The notes below the pieces were generated by a model. The model was given only the letters and a program-made list of their open reading frames with translations, did not search any database and had not been told where the DNA came from. A stretch of 64,000 nucleotides of DNA, from the NCBI GenBank assembly GCA_018296165.2, contig JACKQL020000050.1:62001-126000 (forward strand). The letters run 5' to 3'. A program made the translations under genes and the position numbers. The stretch is from Termitomyces sp. T153 (Eukaryota > Basidiomycota > Agaricomycetes > Agaricales > Lyophyllaceae). The first letter of the stretch is position 1. Each line of letters begins with the position of its first letter. Below, piece after piece: positions 48,178 through 60,009 of this stretch.

Positions 48178-48590
48178 CACTGGTGGCTGACCCTTCAACT
48201 TTTCCTCACTTCTTCATACACCACCAGCACCAGCACCTCCTTTTCCCCACATGTTTACTCCTCTGTTTCCTCATGTCCTGCATCTGTTTTCTTATGTGAT
48301 TGTGTTCCTTCTCCAATAGCACCTGTTCCTTCTCCTCCTCTGCTTCCCCTGTGTCTTCATTTCCATTTTTCTGCTCCTGCTCCTCCTCCTGCACAACCTT
48401 TTGTTTTCCCTCCCCATTGCTCCTCATTTTGATCCCTGTGTCCAATTTCCTATCCTGGGTGCTCATCCTCATTTTCCACATTACTTTTCTCCCCAGGCTG
48501 CACCTGTGACCGACTCTCGTTCTGATTTTAAGCCACCCCCTCTTGGTATCATTCTCAAGTTTTTTCTTCCTTTGGGCTCTCATAGGGTTT
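48178..48590 (+). pseudogene. Pro/Ser-rich gag-like remnant after LTR-like copy B
   Basis: Pyrimidine-rich DNA that encodes Pro/Phe/His-rich text in broken frames, ending FKPPPLGIILKFFLPLGSHR with a stop at about 48,590. It marks the right edge of the CpG-poor block; CpG-normal DNA begins at 48,593. Confidence 0.35.
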
Positions 48591-48751
48591 GAATGGCCAT
48601 ATACTCCCTGAGTTCACGGCAAACTGATAGGTATCAAACGCAATCTGCGTTCGGGACTAGCTCAACGATCTTAGTGTACACAAAGGCTAAACGTACTAAG
48701 CGGCCGTTCCGAGATTATTATTTTCTCCTCGAAGAGACTATTAGTATTACA

Positions 48752-49834
48752 TTATTGATCATTCTCGGCATTGTCATCTGTATCAAAGCCAAGCCAGGTC
48801 CACCAATCGACGCCCTGTTTGTGTGCCATCATGAGTGCCATCATGACGGGCAGGTACCAAAGACTATGCTGGAAGACGACGCGGGCATGCTTTTCGCTGC
48901 CACTGCGCCAGAACCTCCAGGCAGCGATGATGCAGATCAAATTGGGCGGGAGAGAGGTGAGAGCGAGCCACCAGGTGGTGAGGCCGGATATGGGGAAGAG
49001 TATGCTGGTTATGGGTGCGAGGAGGAGGGCATGTCTAAGGGAGACGAGGGTGTTTTTTGATGGAGAGATGACGGAGAGCATGGGGTAGCCTGCAGCGGCG
49101 TATGAGCCGCGTACGATGTATGATAGTGAGTTGAAATGGGGAAATTGCCAGCTGTAGAGGAACATGAAGAGGGCGAATGGGGCGAGGGGATTGTCGATGG
49201 CTGCGAGGTCTATTGGTGCGTTTGGAAGGAAGAGATGGACGTGGTGTGCAGCGTCGGGGAGGAGGGCGCCGCCGCACGCGGTCCAGCCCATGACGGGGGG
49301 GATGCCGCCTACGACTGCGCCGGCCCATGTGCTTGCGATGGAGCGCCGCTTCATCCAGGTGTAGAGGCCGGCGTAGAGAGCGATGTTGGCGGCGCCGAGG
49401 AGTGCCGTGGTGGGATTGACGCAGGCGGCGAGGATGGCGGGGCCTGCGATGCCGGTGGCTGCAGCAAAGGCGGTTGCATGGAGAGGGGTGATGGCGCGGC
49501 GGACGAGGGGGCGGTTGCGGGTGCGTGCCATCTGGGCGTCGAGGGGCATTTCCTGGAGCTGGTTGAGCGTGTTGGCAGAGGCGCTGCAGAGGCCCGTCCC
49601 CAGCGCAGTCGAGAGCAGCATCGGGATCGACGCCGGCAGAGGAGAGAGCGCGACGCCCGACATCGCCGTCAGCACCACGAGCGCAGACAGCCGCGACTTG
49701 GACAGCTGCGCATAGACCTTGACCAGCCGCGCCCCCGTCAGCCTCTCGACAGGGCGAAACCCACAGACCGCGCGCCGCCATGGCCTGTTGTACAAAAAAA
49801 GCGGCGAGTGCCTCCTGGCCGTCAGGACGAGCAT
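48752..49834 (-). CDS. COX10: Heme O synthase (protoheme IX farnesyltransferase, Cox10)
   Basis: A single open frame of about 360 residues. I take the Met at 49834 as the start because the next 40 residues look like a mitochondrial presequence (MLVLTARRHSPLFLYNRPWR). The upstream in-frame Met at 49900 would overlap the U1-70K coding start. The UbiA-type prenyltransferase has LSKSRLSALVVLTAMSGVAL, the Asp-rich motif NTLNQLQEMPLDAQMARTRN, the YTWMKRRSIASTWAGAVVGG loop, and WQFPHFNSLSYIVRGSYAAA. Multiple membrane helices follow, and it ends DNAENDQ. It farnesylates heme B for cytochrome oxidase in the inner mitochondrial membrane. It has no introns. Confidence 0.95.
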   Translation of the reverse strand: MLVLTARRHSPLFLYNRPWRRAVCGFRPVERLTGARLVKVYAQLSKSRLSALVVLTAMSGVALSPLPASIPMLLSTALGTGLCSASANTLNQLQEMPLDAQMARTRNRPLVRRAITPLHATAFAAATGIAGPAILAACVNPTTALLGAANIALYAGLYTWMKRRSIASTWAGAVVGGIPPVMGWTACGGALLPDAAHHVHLFLPNAPIDLAAIDNPLAPFALFMFLYSWQFPHFNSLSYIVRGSYAAAGYPMLSVISPSKNTLVSLRHALLLAPITSILFPISGLTTWWLALTSLPPNLICIIAAWRFWRSGSEKHARVVFQHSLWYLPVMMALMMAHKQGVDWWTWLGFDTDDNAENDQ

Positions 49835-49872
49835 CGCCGGCGGAGTTTCAATCACTCTTCTCTCTCCACCAC
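49835..49872. promoter_or_regulatory. 38-bp divergent promoter gap between COX10 and U1-70K starts
   Basis: Only 38 bp separate the chosen COX10 start codon from the U1-70K start codon at 49873. It is pyrimidine-rich on the plus strand (TCTTCTCTCTCCACC). Transcripts of the two genes probably start inside each other's coding or leader sequence. Confidence 0.6.
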
Positions 49873-51326
49873 ATGCCCGGCACCCACCTCCTCCCCCCAA
49901 ATCTCCTCAAGCTCTTTGCCCCCCGTCCGCCCCTCCCCTACCTCCGCCCCGTCGACAAGGACATCTACCATGTCAAGAACAAAAACGTCAACGGCGTCGC
50001 TCACCTTCTCAAGGAGCTCAAGGAGTCCACCACCGCCTCTCTCATCGCTTCCGGCACCGCAGAGGCCATGGAAGAGGGCGAGGAGCCCGTCTTCACCCAC
50101 GCAGAAGAGATAAAACGACAGATCCGTCGCGAAGAGCGCAAGGCTCGCAAGACCGAGGAATTCAGAGTCGCAAAAGAAACCTGTTCGTCGCTCTTTTTTT
50201 TTTTTATTCACGCCTCTCTCCTGACCCGCCCCAGACAAACCCGCAGACGACCCAGAAGCCGTCGGCGACCCATACAAAACTCTCTTCATCTCCCGCCTCG
50301 TATGTCTTGCGCCTTTTTCCGTCCGACTTCCGCTAATCTTCCCACAGTACAAGGGTGCTACCGAAGCCGACCTCCGCCGCGAATTCGAGACTTTTGGAAC
50401 AATAGAACGTGTACGTATCGTCCGTGACAAGAAAGGCCGCAGTCGCGGTTATGCATTCGTCGTATATGAGCGTGAACGAGACATGAAGGGTTTGTCTGAC
50501 CCCACTCAATTCCCAAAACCCCACACTAACTTCTCTCTCTAGCTGCATACAAGGAATCCGATGGCCTTCAGATCATGGGAAAACGTATCCTCGTCGACGT
50601 AGAGCGCGGACGCACAGTTCGTGGCTGGAAACCCCGTAGACTGGGTGGTGGTCTCGGTGGTCGTCCCAAACGTGTTGAACCCGTACACGCCCCTCCTGTC
50701 CGCTCGGGCGGTGGCTTCCGTGGTGGCCGTAGTGGCTTTGGCGGTGGCGGCGGTGGCGGCGGTGGAGGCGGAGGCGGTTTCCGTGGTCGTGGCGGCGGCG
50801 GATTTGGTGGTCGTGGCGGCGGCGATCGTGGCTATGGAGATCGACCTGGCTTCGGCGGCGGCGGAGATCGTGGCTATGGTGACCGTCCTGGCGGCGACCG
50901 CGGCGGTGGCGGAGGCTTCGGCGGCGACCGTGGTGGCGGATTCGGTGGTGACCGTGGTGGCGGCGGAGGATTCAGAGGCGGCTATGAAGGTGGCGGCGGC
51001 GGATTCGGTGGAGGTCGCGGCGGCCCACCTGGAGGCGGTTTCCGTGGACGAGACGACTTTGGTCCCCCAGGCGGTGGATTCCGGTACATCTCCCTCTCCT
51101 CATCATCTTCCTGCTTGACTAACACAACTGCAGAGGCGGACGCGGTGGCGGCGGCATTGGATACAATCCTGGTGGATTCAACGGGCCCCACAACGGATTC
51201 GGGCCAGGTGGTCCACCTCAGGGTGGACCGGGTGGGTACGGGCCCCCAGGCGGAGGAGGAATCGGTTTCAAGCGCGAAGCCGGGTCTGGCTACGACGACC
51301 GCGATGCGAAGCGCCCGCGGTACTAA
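49873..51326 (+). CDS. SNP1: U1 snRNP 70-kDa protein (U1-70K)
   Basis: The start at 49873 reads [20 protein letters not shown], the conserved N-terminal U1-70K segment that wraps U1 snRNP. After [17 protein letters not shown] comes [20 protein letters not shown]. An intron leads to [11 protein letters not shown] (RNP2), another to [20 protein letters not shown] and [15 protein letters not shown] (RNP1). A fourth exon adds [20 protein letters not shown]. The C terminus is very Gly-rich with RGG, FGG and GYGDRPG-like repeats, then a final exon ends [18 protein letters not shown], stop at 51326. An RS/RE-rich arm of metazoan type is absent. It recognises the 5' splice site as part of U1 snRNP. 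Confidence 0.95.
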
Positions 51327-52059
51327 ACACAGCAAACAACGGCTGCACGATCATCTATGTAGGTATAACCTTTCGCACGTTGCTGACTCCCCAATCATGC
51401 AATGCAGTGGTCTACAAAGGACGAAGGTTATTGATATGGTAATTCGTTCGGGTTAGGTATTGGTTTAGTATTCTTTTTATTTTCTTTTCCCTTTCTTCTC
51501 ACGTCCAACCCTGACTTGGCCGCGAGATCTCCCCCCCTTTTTTTTTTGATTGTCGATTTTGCTATCCCGCTATCCTACGTTTATCTATCTATATGCGTAA
51601 GTATGATTGCCCCCGCCTCATGTCCGGGGGCCGATTTTTCCCCAATTCACGATGGTTGCTTCTGTAAGGTCACTTCGAGAATAATGGAAACGGATATTAT
51701 GCATGCATGTAGAAAACGTCTATCTAGGTCGTCATCACTCGCTGTCAGTGCTTACTGCACGCCCTTTGTGACAAGGGCTGTGGACTATGTGTTACGTCGT
51801 GTAGTACGACGAAATTACCAGTGCACTACAAAGAAATCGAGGTTGAGCATTTTTCATATTGAACTATATTTTTTTATATTGAACGGGATCACAGTGATGT
51901 TTCAAGCCTATAGCTTCTCGTGATAGGTATGATTGATTGATTACTGGTGGGCTCAAAGAAATCGAAAGTCGAGCATTGAACTATAGTAGGTTCGAGGTGA
52001 AGCATTTTGAACTGTATTACATTGATGTTGGATGCAGATTGACTTTATGTACATACTTG
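51327..52059. other. 3' flank of U1-70K with short degenerate repeats
   Basis: No gene is seen. Homopolymer runs occur at 51,530-51,550. A motif of the type AGAAATCGA...GAGCAT...TTGAACTATA recurs near 51,830, 51,958 and 51,990, a loose direct repeat. Confidence 0.4.
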
Positions 52060-52548
52060 CCTTGAATACAGATAGATCCGTGGGATAGCGCTCACGACGA
52101 GATTATGGCTTTTCTTCTTAGTAAGACACGAAGTAGAATGAATGGATGATTTCATGAATAGAATAAGTGTACATCTAGACCCTGTTCCCGCAGGTACCAT
52201 CAAAGTAGTCTTATCGATGAACAGAATACCACAAAAAGTTGATACTCTTGAGCTCGGGGTTCTGGCTGGAAGAACACCATCAGGGGTGGTACAGTTAGAG
52301 ATTGTAAGCATGGATAGATGGGGTAATATCTGTGCTGAAGAATCACTTTCTGGGCCCTAGGTTAGTTGTCCTGCTTCTTCATCCATCAAAGCTGGCAGAA
52401 GGATAAGTGTAAGTGAGTATATGGAGCAGAAGCAGTTCAGTTTGTGCCTGCCCCCCATGTACTATTCAGAACAATTGATGAGATGCTTAACACTGGAGTA
52501 ATCCATAGGTCTAGGTGACCAGACCAGAGTGTTTCCAAGGAGGATGTG
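52060..52548 (-). pseudogene. Second copy of an F-box/LRR gene 3' region
   Basis: The DNA aligns over about 370 bp with the 9,230-9,690 copy (shared blocks such as ACATCTAGACCCTG, AAGTGTAAGTGAGTATATGGAG, GAACAATTGAT). The minus strand reads HLSMLTISNCTTPDG, equivalent to HLSMITIYHCGTTDS of the other copy. Frames are broken. The homology stops at about 52,548, where LTR-like sequence beginning TGTTGGGG starts. It keeps CpGs at two sites where the other copy has TpG or CpA. Confidence 0.6.
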
Positions 52549-53050
52549 TTGGGGATATGTAGGTGTAGTATGGACTATTCATTACTTGCTGTCACTTGGT
52601 ATGTTTTCTATTGCATTCTTGCAGTTTTGCAACTTACTCTAGCTTACTGCTAACATGTTTCCCACTCCTTGTCCTGACCTCTGTTGGGACTTGGTGGAAT
52701 GTCTCCCAACATAAAGTAAACCTAACCAACCCCTGGAAGTGGCAATATCCTGGAACAAAGCCTTTGAGCCTGAATTTCCAGGACAGCATATTCACTGACT
52801 GGGTGGGTCAGGTTTACTTATGGTTGGAAAACATTCTGTCAGGAGACCCCCAGTTCATTCCCTCATTGCCCTCCTCCATTTCTTCTTGGGCACCCCTGGC
52901 TATGCTTTTCCTTTATTCTCCTCCTCTTTCCCTCTCTATTGGTCATACTCCCAGCCCTCAGGCTACATCATTTCTCTGTCTATAATTAGGACAAGTGTTG
53001 ATTTTTTGGCACTGCCATGGGCTTATGTAATTCCTGACTAAGTGCTGACA
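52549..53050. repeat. Possible LTR (TGTTGGGG ... GCTGACA)
   Basis: Starts exactly where the homology of the F-box copy ends. It begins with TGTTG and ends CTGACA, LTR-like, with pyrimidine-rich text inside. No partner copy or target duplication was found, so the boundaries are provisional. Confidence 0.35.
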
Positions 53051-53058
53051 CATCACTT

Positions 53059-53346
53059 TGTTAGCCTAGTTGTCTGTGTTTTGCTCAGCATCATATTGGT
53101 CACGTGTTTTTGTACCCACAGTTGCATATTGTTTACTTCACATTCCTCAGTTGTTCACCATCCCTGGCTGGCACTGGGGCTGTGAGTAAACATTTTCCTG
53201 TTTTCCTTTTATTGTATTTCTAATGATATGTGTACATAGTGTCATTATTACCACTAGGTACACAATATACAGTTGTTCACCATCCCTGGCTGGCACTGAG
53301 GTTTGTTGTTTTACCACTAGCCAATAGTGCCACCTAGGGGCTGGCA
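53059..53346 (+). repeat. 5' LTR of copia element 2
   Basis: 288 bp. It contains an internal duplication, CAGTTGTTCACCATCCCTGGCTGGCACTG-type, present twice in each LTR about 120 bp apart. Confidence 0.88.
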
Positions 53347-53520
53347 GGTTATGGGCATCCTTTTTTGAGGATTGCCTAGCTCAGACTAAGTTGCCTGAAC
53401 AATTCATTATCCTCTCTAGGGTCTATATCTTGTTTTGCCTCCATCTTCTCAATCACTTGGTGATTGTATTGTTTGGTTGTCATTCATCTAGGGTTTTCCA
53501 ATACCACACACCACATACAA

Positions 53521-54590
53521 TGGCTAATCCATTCAGTTCACACTCTTCCCCTCTTGCACAACATGGCCATTCAAATCTAGGCTTGATGTCATCAACTGTT
53601 TCACAGGGTGATCAGACTCACTCTGCACACCAGTACTGAGATTTCCCTCCTCACATGAATCCTTCTTTTCATTCTACAGATACACTTGTTTCAAATCATC
53701 TTCCTTGTTTTTCTAAACCTCTTCATCCTTTTCCACTGCATATATTGGCTTCTCTTTCTAATTCTTTGGTGCCTCAGACTCAGGATACTCTGGACCTACA
53801 TTGGGTGTACCTAATACTTCTTCTATTGATAATTTGCATGCTCCAGCTCCCTCTGTTTCTTTTTGTCCTGTTTCAGCTCAAATGTGTCCTCCAACTGTTT
53901 TTGTTACACCTCCAAATCAAATTCCTTCTGCCATTCATCTTCCTTGCTCTCCATTTTGTTCACCAGCTTTGATGAAACATTTTCATAATTGTTTTGCTCC
54001 ACTTTCTCCCCTTCATAAACAGCATCCACTATCTGTTTTTCATTCTTCCCCTCCTTCTCCTTTTATTCATCCTCCATTACATACAATGTTGCAGGTTCCT
54101 CCACCTTTTATACCTTTTCATGTTCTGTTGCCTGAGGCTATTCCCATTGCTCCTCAGCCAATGCCTGCACCTATTCACAATGCTTTTCCTCAATTACAAC
54201 CTTTCTTTGATCCAAATCTTGTTCAACAACATTTTCCTGATCTCAATATCCATCTTAATAATAATTTCCATCAATTTGCTCCTCCTTTTTCTCCCAATAT
54301 TCCAATTAATGGTAATTTTTGTCATAATTATGTTTCTGCTCCTGTTCACTGTGAGTGTGTTACAGATGTCTTCTAATTTAAAAAAACTCCCTTCCCTCAC
54401 TGCAATTCCTCAGTTTACTGGTTTTGTGGACTGGAGTTCTTGGTACACTCCTGTTATGATGTTGATCAATCATCTCAGCTTAACTGGTTATATTTGTCCC
54501 CTGACACCTCCAGGCACTCCATATGATCCAATATGCAAGTTTGTCATTCCACCTCCATATCCACCACACAATTTGATCAATGAGAAATGA
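53521..54590 (+). pseudogene. gag region of copia element 2
   Basis: MANPFSSHSSPLAQHGHSNL opens a Ser/Pro-rich gag. After frame changes it reads LKKLPSLTAIPQFTGFVDWS and GYICPLTPPGTPYD, the fungal copia gag pattern of a target sequence followed by W and a hydrophobic helix. Confidence 0.6.
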
Positions 54591-55419
54591 GAATACAAGC
54601 TTTTCTGGTGCAATGACAACATTAGTACCCACATTCTGACTGGCAAGCTTGCTGTGGAGATATATATAGCTATTTGCTGCCTGCAAGGAGGTGGCCCATA
54701 TAATTTTCCTGTCAGAACCACTAGGGATGTTTTGTCTTGGCTTCAGAAATGGTATAGCATTGGCAGTGCCATGTACATGCAGAAACCCAAGGATTCCACA
54801 TTATCACTTCAATGCTTGCCTATTGCATTCTAGCATATGTCTAACAATGGAGCAGCATAGTAAACCAACTTCTTGGAACACCTTGGGATTTCTCTGCATA
54901 TGATAAGATTCAAAAATTCATGGATGGTATTGCCAACCTTCATTCCTATGCTCCACTTTGCAATAGCATCCATCAATCTTGGAAAGTTGGTCCAGAAGGA
55001 ATGTTTGACTTCTATGTACTAGTGGATCATATCCTCAATATAGACTTAGAGGTTTGTTGCTATTGGCCTTCCTCTCAATTTTGAGCTCCTCACAATTCTT
55101 CATCATCTTCCTCTTGTTCTGCACTGTCCAATATACTTCTTCAACATCAAACAATCCCCTAGTTCTAGGCAATCTGTCCCAATGTTGCAATGCCAGTAAT
55201 GAACAACCAAAAGACAATTCAAATAGATCTAGAGCAAATGTTGCTGTTTCTGAGTCTGAAGGTACCATCACCAAACCTATTCCTTCTCCCATATTTGCTA
55301 CCAAGAACAGTACTCCTGTATTATCAACTATTATTAAAGAGTAGAATGACATTGTTCCAATTGCTTATCTGTCTGAGCCAAAAAAAAATTCAGCTGAATC
55401 TCTTCCATTCTTTGGTTTC

Positions 55420-58400
55420 ATGAATTCTTCCAATGATGCAATGATAACCAATATTAATCTCAAATTCAATTCCATCCTTGACTCAGGTTGTACTGCCCAC
55501 ATTATTCAGGACAAGAAGTGGTTTTGGACCTATCACACTGACTTATCTGTTCCTGTCAGTATGGCAAACTGTGGCATTTTGAACATGCTTCCCCATAGTG
55601 AAGTTAGATTCCACAGATATATTGATAACAGGAATGTTGTCTTCATACTTCATGATTGTTTACATGCTCCTGACATACTTATCAACCTGCTCTCTGGTGG
55701 GACTATAACAGAGAATCACATGAAACTCCTCTTTGAATGGGAATCTACATCTATGTTCTTTCCATCAACTGTACCTGCCCTTCATGGTTGAATGCTGATG
55801 GCTATTGTCCACAACAAGTTGTTGTTTCTGTTTGTGACTTTGTTCACCCTTCAAATGCTGTCTCAGCATTTCCAGTTTTTGGAAATAGTGATTGATCCTT
55901 TCCAAGAGTATTGGCTACTTCTAGTCTATGGCATCATTGGTTCAGTCACCCTGGTCAAGATACAATGAGAGCTGTTTTGACAAAGAGCTACATTACTGGG
56001 GTTGAATATGTTGGAACATTTGATGACTCTCACTGCATACCCTGCATAATGGGCAAACAACCTGCATTGTCCTTACAACAATGTTGCCAAGTGAGCCTCC
56101 AAAGTACATGAACTTCTACATATGAACACTTGTGGTCCTTTTCTGGTTCAATTTATAATTGGTCATACTCACCATTTTCACTCCATCCTTGACAACTTCT
56201 CTAATTTTGGTAGTACATCCCTCTTAACAATGAGGGATCAAGCTTCCAATCATTTCAAATGAGTCCATAGTCAATGGGAATTGAAATCAGGAAACAAAGT
56301 TCATACTGTCCATTGCAATGGTGCTAAGGAGTTTATTCAGGGTGCTCTCATGATTACCTGGGCTTCAAGGAGATTGTTCTTCAATCTGCAGTTCCTTATG
56401 CACACCAACAGAATGGCAAAGCTGTAAGGTATATTTGTACTATCAAAGATATGGCACAGGTGCTAATGGCTGAGTCTGGCCTTCCTATGTCATTCCTTGG
56501 TGATGCAATATTAACCACACAGTACTTTAGATAATGCCTTCCAACTTCTATGCTCCCACCCATTACAACACTGTATGAAATCATGGAACAATTTAAACCA
56601 AATTTGTCCCATCTTTGCATATAGGGTTGCTATTGTAAAGGAGAAATGCATCATTTTGAAGCAATACTTGTTGGATACAATGAAAATTGTATAGGATGAT
56701 GTGTTTGTAAAATCAATGGTCAATATTTCTTTTCATGCAATGTAATATTTAATGAAAATGTCAGAGGTTGTTTAAAACACAGGTTTGTGCTTGCTCTTAA
56801 TCACCCCCTCCTTCATCAAGTTCCCCCAATTCTCCCATTTGCCCTCAATCATCATCATCTCTTCATTCTTCTATCACAGATTCTTTCCATGAGAATATCC
56901 CCCTTCCAACATCAACCAACACTCCTTCCAATATTCTCCTTTCTACAACAATCGACAATCTTCTGAATCCAATTGAACATCTTCCTCAATGTCCTTGTAG
57001 GCATATTGTACCAATAGCAGCTGGCAAGACATACTTTGAAGAGTTGCAAAACAGAATGAGCTTCTTACAAAACTCAGAGCAGATCAACAAACTCAAAAGA
57101 ACCTCATCAAAGCCTTGCAGCCATTCTGGATATCACTGCCCTACTGTGTTCTGCAAACTTTGGTAACATCCTTCATGACATCACATCTTATGAAGCTTCA
57201 ATTGTTGCAGACTACAAGGCTTACACCACTCTTGGCCCAGATCCTCTTTCTTTTTGTAAACATCAAGAGTATGACTTGTCTAAAGCTCCAGGAAACTACT
57301 ATGAAGCTACTCATCATGCTGGCATGAACATCTGGCATGCAGCAATGGAATGAGAAGTGGACAGTCTTGATTCTCAGGGCATTTTCATTCCTGCAACTCT
57401 ACCTCCTGGCCAGAAGGCTATTGGTGTACATTGGGTCTATGCACACAAACTGAACCCAGATGGCTCAATTATATGAGGCAAAGAAAAGGCATAATTAGTC
57501 ACTCAAGGCTTTAGTCAGTGACCAGAGGACTATAGTTCTACATATGTGCCAGTCACAAAAATGACAAGTATTTGAATCACACTTGCATTTGCAACTCTAC
57601 ATGATCTAGACCTTTTCACCTTTGACATAAAAAGTGCATTCCTCAATGCCCCATTAGGCACAAAATTTATTGCAAACAGATACCTGGCTTTTCTGACTTT
57701 GATCCCAAGAAAGTCAAAAGAGTTCTTTGTGTGCTCTATGGTCTTAAACAGGCATCACATGAGTGGTATGCCATCTTACACAAAGTGCTGAAATCTTTAG
57801 GTCTTGTTAGATGTGATGTCAATCATGCTGTGTTCTCTGGACAGTTCTCATCTCTTCCACATTCATCAATTCCTTCACTACTTCAATGGTGTTGACCTCT
57901 TTATTGTCATTTGTGTTCACATAGATAATGGTTTGAATGCCACAAACTCAAAGCCAGGTCATAAGTGAAATGAACAAGTGTTTTGAAGTCAAGGATTCAG
58001 GACCTATGACTTTATATTTAGGCATACACATTAATCGGATTGTTCTCAAAGGAAACTTTGGCTGTCTCAAAGAGGTCATATTCTGGATCTACTGTCTACT
58101 TATCATCTTCTTAATGCTGCTCCTCTGTCACTTCCATTGAGTGGACATCTACATGACCTACCTGAACCTCCAGCATATGCACTTCCTGACATTCTGGATG
58201 AAGATGTTGAAATACATTATCAGTGTCTCATTGGATCAATACTGTACCTTAGCCTTTGGATATGACCTGATCTTGCATTCACTGCAATGGTTTTGGGACA
58301 ATATAATGCAAATCCCACCTGTGGACATCTTCTGGCAGCTAAACAGTTTTTTTGCTATATCTCTGGAATACATGGCTTTGCTCTTGTATACAATTTCTGT

Positions 58401-58915
58401 CAACAACAATCAGAACCCAAGACACATCTAGTTCTTCCATCTAGGTTTGGGGTTGTTGATGCAGACTGGGCATCAGATGCATCAACTTGTCACAGTGTAT
58501 CTGGTTATGCTTTCTTCATATATTCTAGCCTGGTATTCTTGTCCTCTGTGAAACAATGTACAGTTGCTCTATCTTCTACCAAAGCTGAATACATGGCAAT
58601 GTCACATGCCATTTGAGAAGCAAGTTCCATTTATTTCCTCCCGATGTCCCTTGCTCTCCCTATCTCTCAACTTCTCTTGATTTTTTGCAACAATCAGAGC
58701 ACTCTTGACATTGCCAACTCTGATTCTGTTACATCTTGATCCAAACATATCAACATATGTTATCATTTTATATACAAACAACTCTGATCTGGTTCTTTTT
58801 TGACATCATGGATTCCAACAGCTGATATGATAGCCAACATCCTTACAAAGTCACTTCCACAAATTTTACATTACAAGTTTGTCCCTGCTCTTGGTCTCAT
58901 TTCTCATTCTTCCTA
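55420..58915 (+). pseudogene. pol region of copia element 2 (protease, integrase, RT, RNase H), broken
   Basis: The protease has SILDSGCTAHIIQD (55,470). The pre-integrase segment is SLWHHWFSHPGQDTMRAVL (about 55,920) with the CIPCIMGKQ zinc part. Integrase text is in pieces to 56,800. RT reads DLDLFTFDIKSAFLNAPLG near 57,600 and VLYGLKQASHEWY after it. RNase H reads VVDADWASDASTCHSVSGYA, then SSTKAEYMAMSHAI, and ends with DMIANILTKSLP. Numerous stops intervene. Confidence 0.8.
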
Positions 58916-58955
58916 GATACTCATTATTGTTCCCACTTCCTTGCTGATGGAGTTG

Positions 58956-59240
58956 TGTTAGCCTAGCAGTCTGTGTTTTGCTCAGCATTGTATTGGTCAC
59001 ATGTTTTTATACCTACAGTTGTATATTATTTACTTTGCATCCCTCAGTTGTTCACCATCCCAGGCTGGCATTGAGGCTGTCAGTAAATGTTTTCCTTTTA
59101 TTGTATTTCTAATGATATGTGTACATAGCATCATTATTACCACTAAGTACACAATATACAGTTGTTCACCATCCCTGGCTAGCACTGAGGCTTGTTGCTA
59201 TTACCACTAGCCAATAGTGTCACTTAGTACTGGGCTGGCA
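58956..59240 (+). repeat. 3' LTR of copia element 2
   Basis: 285 bp, beginning TGTTAGCCTAGCAG and ending GGGCTGGCA, and closely matching the 5' LTR. Confidence 0.88.
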
Positions 59241-59245
59241 AACTT

Positions 59246-59879
59246 ATTCTCCCTTTTTGCTGTCATACTATACAGCTGTTTCTCATGCTTTCAAAGCCTC
59301 TCAAGCATCACTCTTGGCATAGAGGATCCCTAGAATTGTTCTCTTTGTTTCTCCATCTACTGTGTGTGTTGGCCAGGATGGGACTTCCTTTCTATTACAT
59401 GTATCTATGGTGTGTTGGCCAGGATGGCACTTCCTTTCTATCACATGCATCTACATACTTGTATTTGTTGGATCTCAATCTCAGCCCCAGTTGCTTTTGT
59501 CCCTGCTTGTAAGGGCAACCTCTGGAGGCTGTAGCTCAATTACACAACTGGCAAAGGGAGAATTAAAGTTTTTTCAGCATCTACAAGAAGTTCTAGAGTT
59601 CTAGCTACTCAGAGGGAGATCCAAAGTGAACAAGTCAAAGGATTTCCAATGCCAGTGTTTGGAAGATTTACTGTAGAGCTTCTGGGAAAAAACACTCAAC
59701 AACAACCAAATCTGGAATCTGATGTAAAAATGGAAATCCATTGTAAATGGCCTCAATCTCCTGACTCACAGCACATGACCATGTACAAATATAACCAAAA
59801 GATAGCCCTTGCTTGAAAATACTTGTGATCAGAAGATGGGAGGTCAAAAATGAATGGTAGGCCCAGAATAAAGGAAACA
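59246..59879. other. CpG-poor repeat-like DNA between copia 2 and the chromovirus
   Basis: No gene is supported. A local duplication (GTGTGTTGGCCAGGATGG near 59,362 and 59,410) is visible. A minus-strand frame (HLLITSIFKQGLSFGYICTW) was not recognised. Confidence 0.35.
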
Positions 59880-60009
59880 ATCAGAGGGCCTGGTAAGAGC
59901 AGTCCCCTGACATCACTCCCCCTCTAGCATGTGGCATCCTGATGCACTGGGTAGAAGAAGTTGTGGATTGCATGGTCAACTGTGGAGATAGGGGAAGTTC
60001 CCCCAATTG

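Larger units (their letters stand above)
53059..59240 (+). mobile_element. Ty1/copia LTR retrotransposon 2 (decayed), complete with both LTRs
   Basis: A 6,182-bp element with LTRs 53059-53346 and 58956-59240, both TGTTAGCCTAG...GGCTGGCA. It is flanked by CACTT (53054-53058) and AACTT (59241-59245), a 4/5 match. GGTTATGGGC follows the 5' LTR, the same primer-binding-like word as in copia element 1. Domain order is gag, protease, integrase, RT, RNase H. It is in many broken frames with scarcely any CpG. Confidence 0.88.

Noticed and set aside
48595..50113. Long plus-strand frames (155 to 325 codons) opposite COX10
   Set aside because: They are antisense shadows of the GC-rich COX10 coding strand. 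Their composition is unlike a protein, and COX10 is unmistakable.
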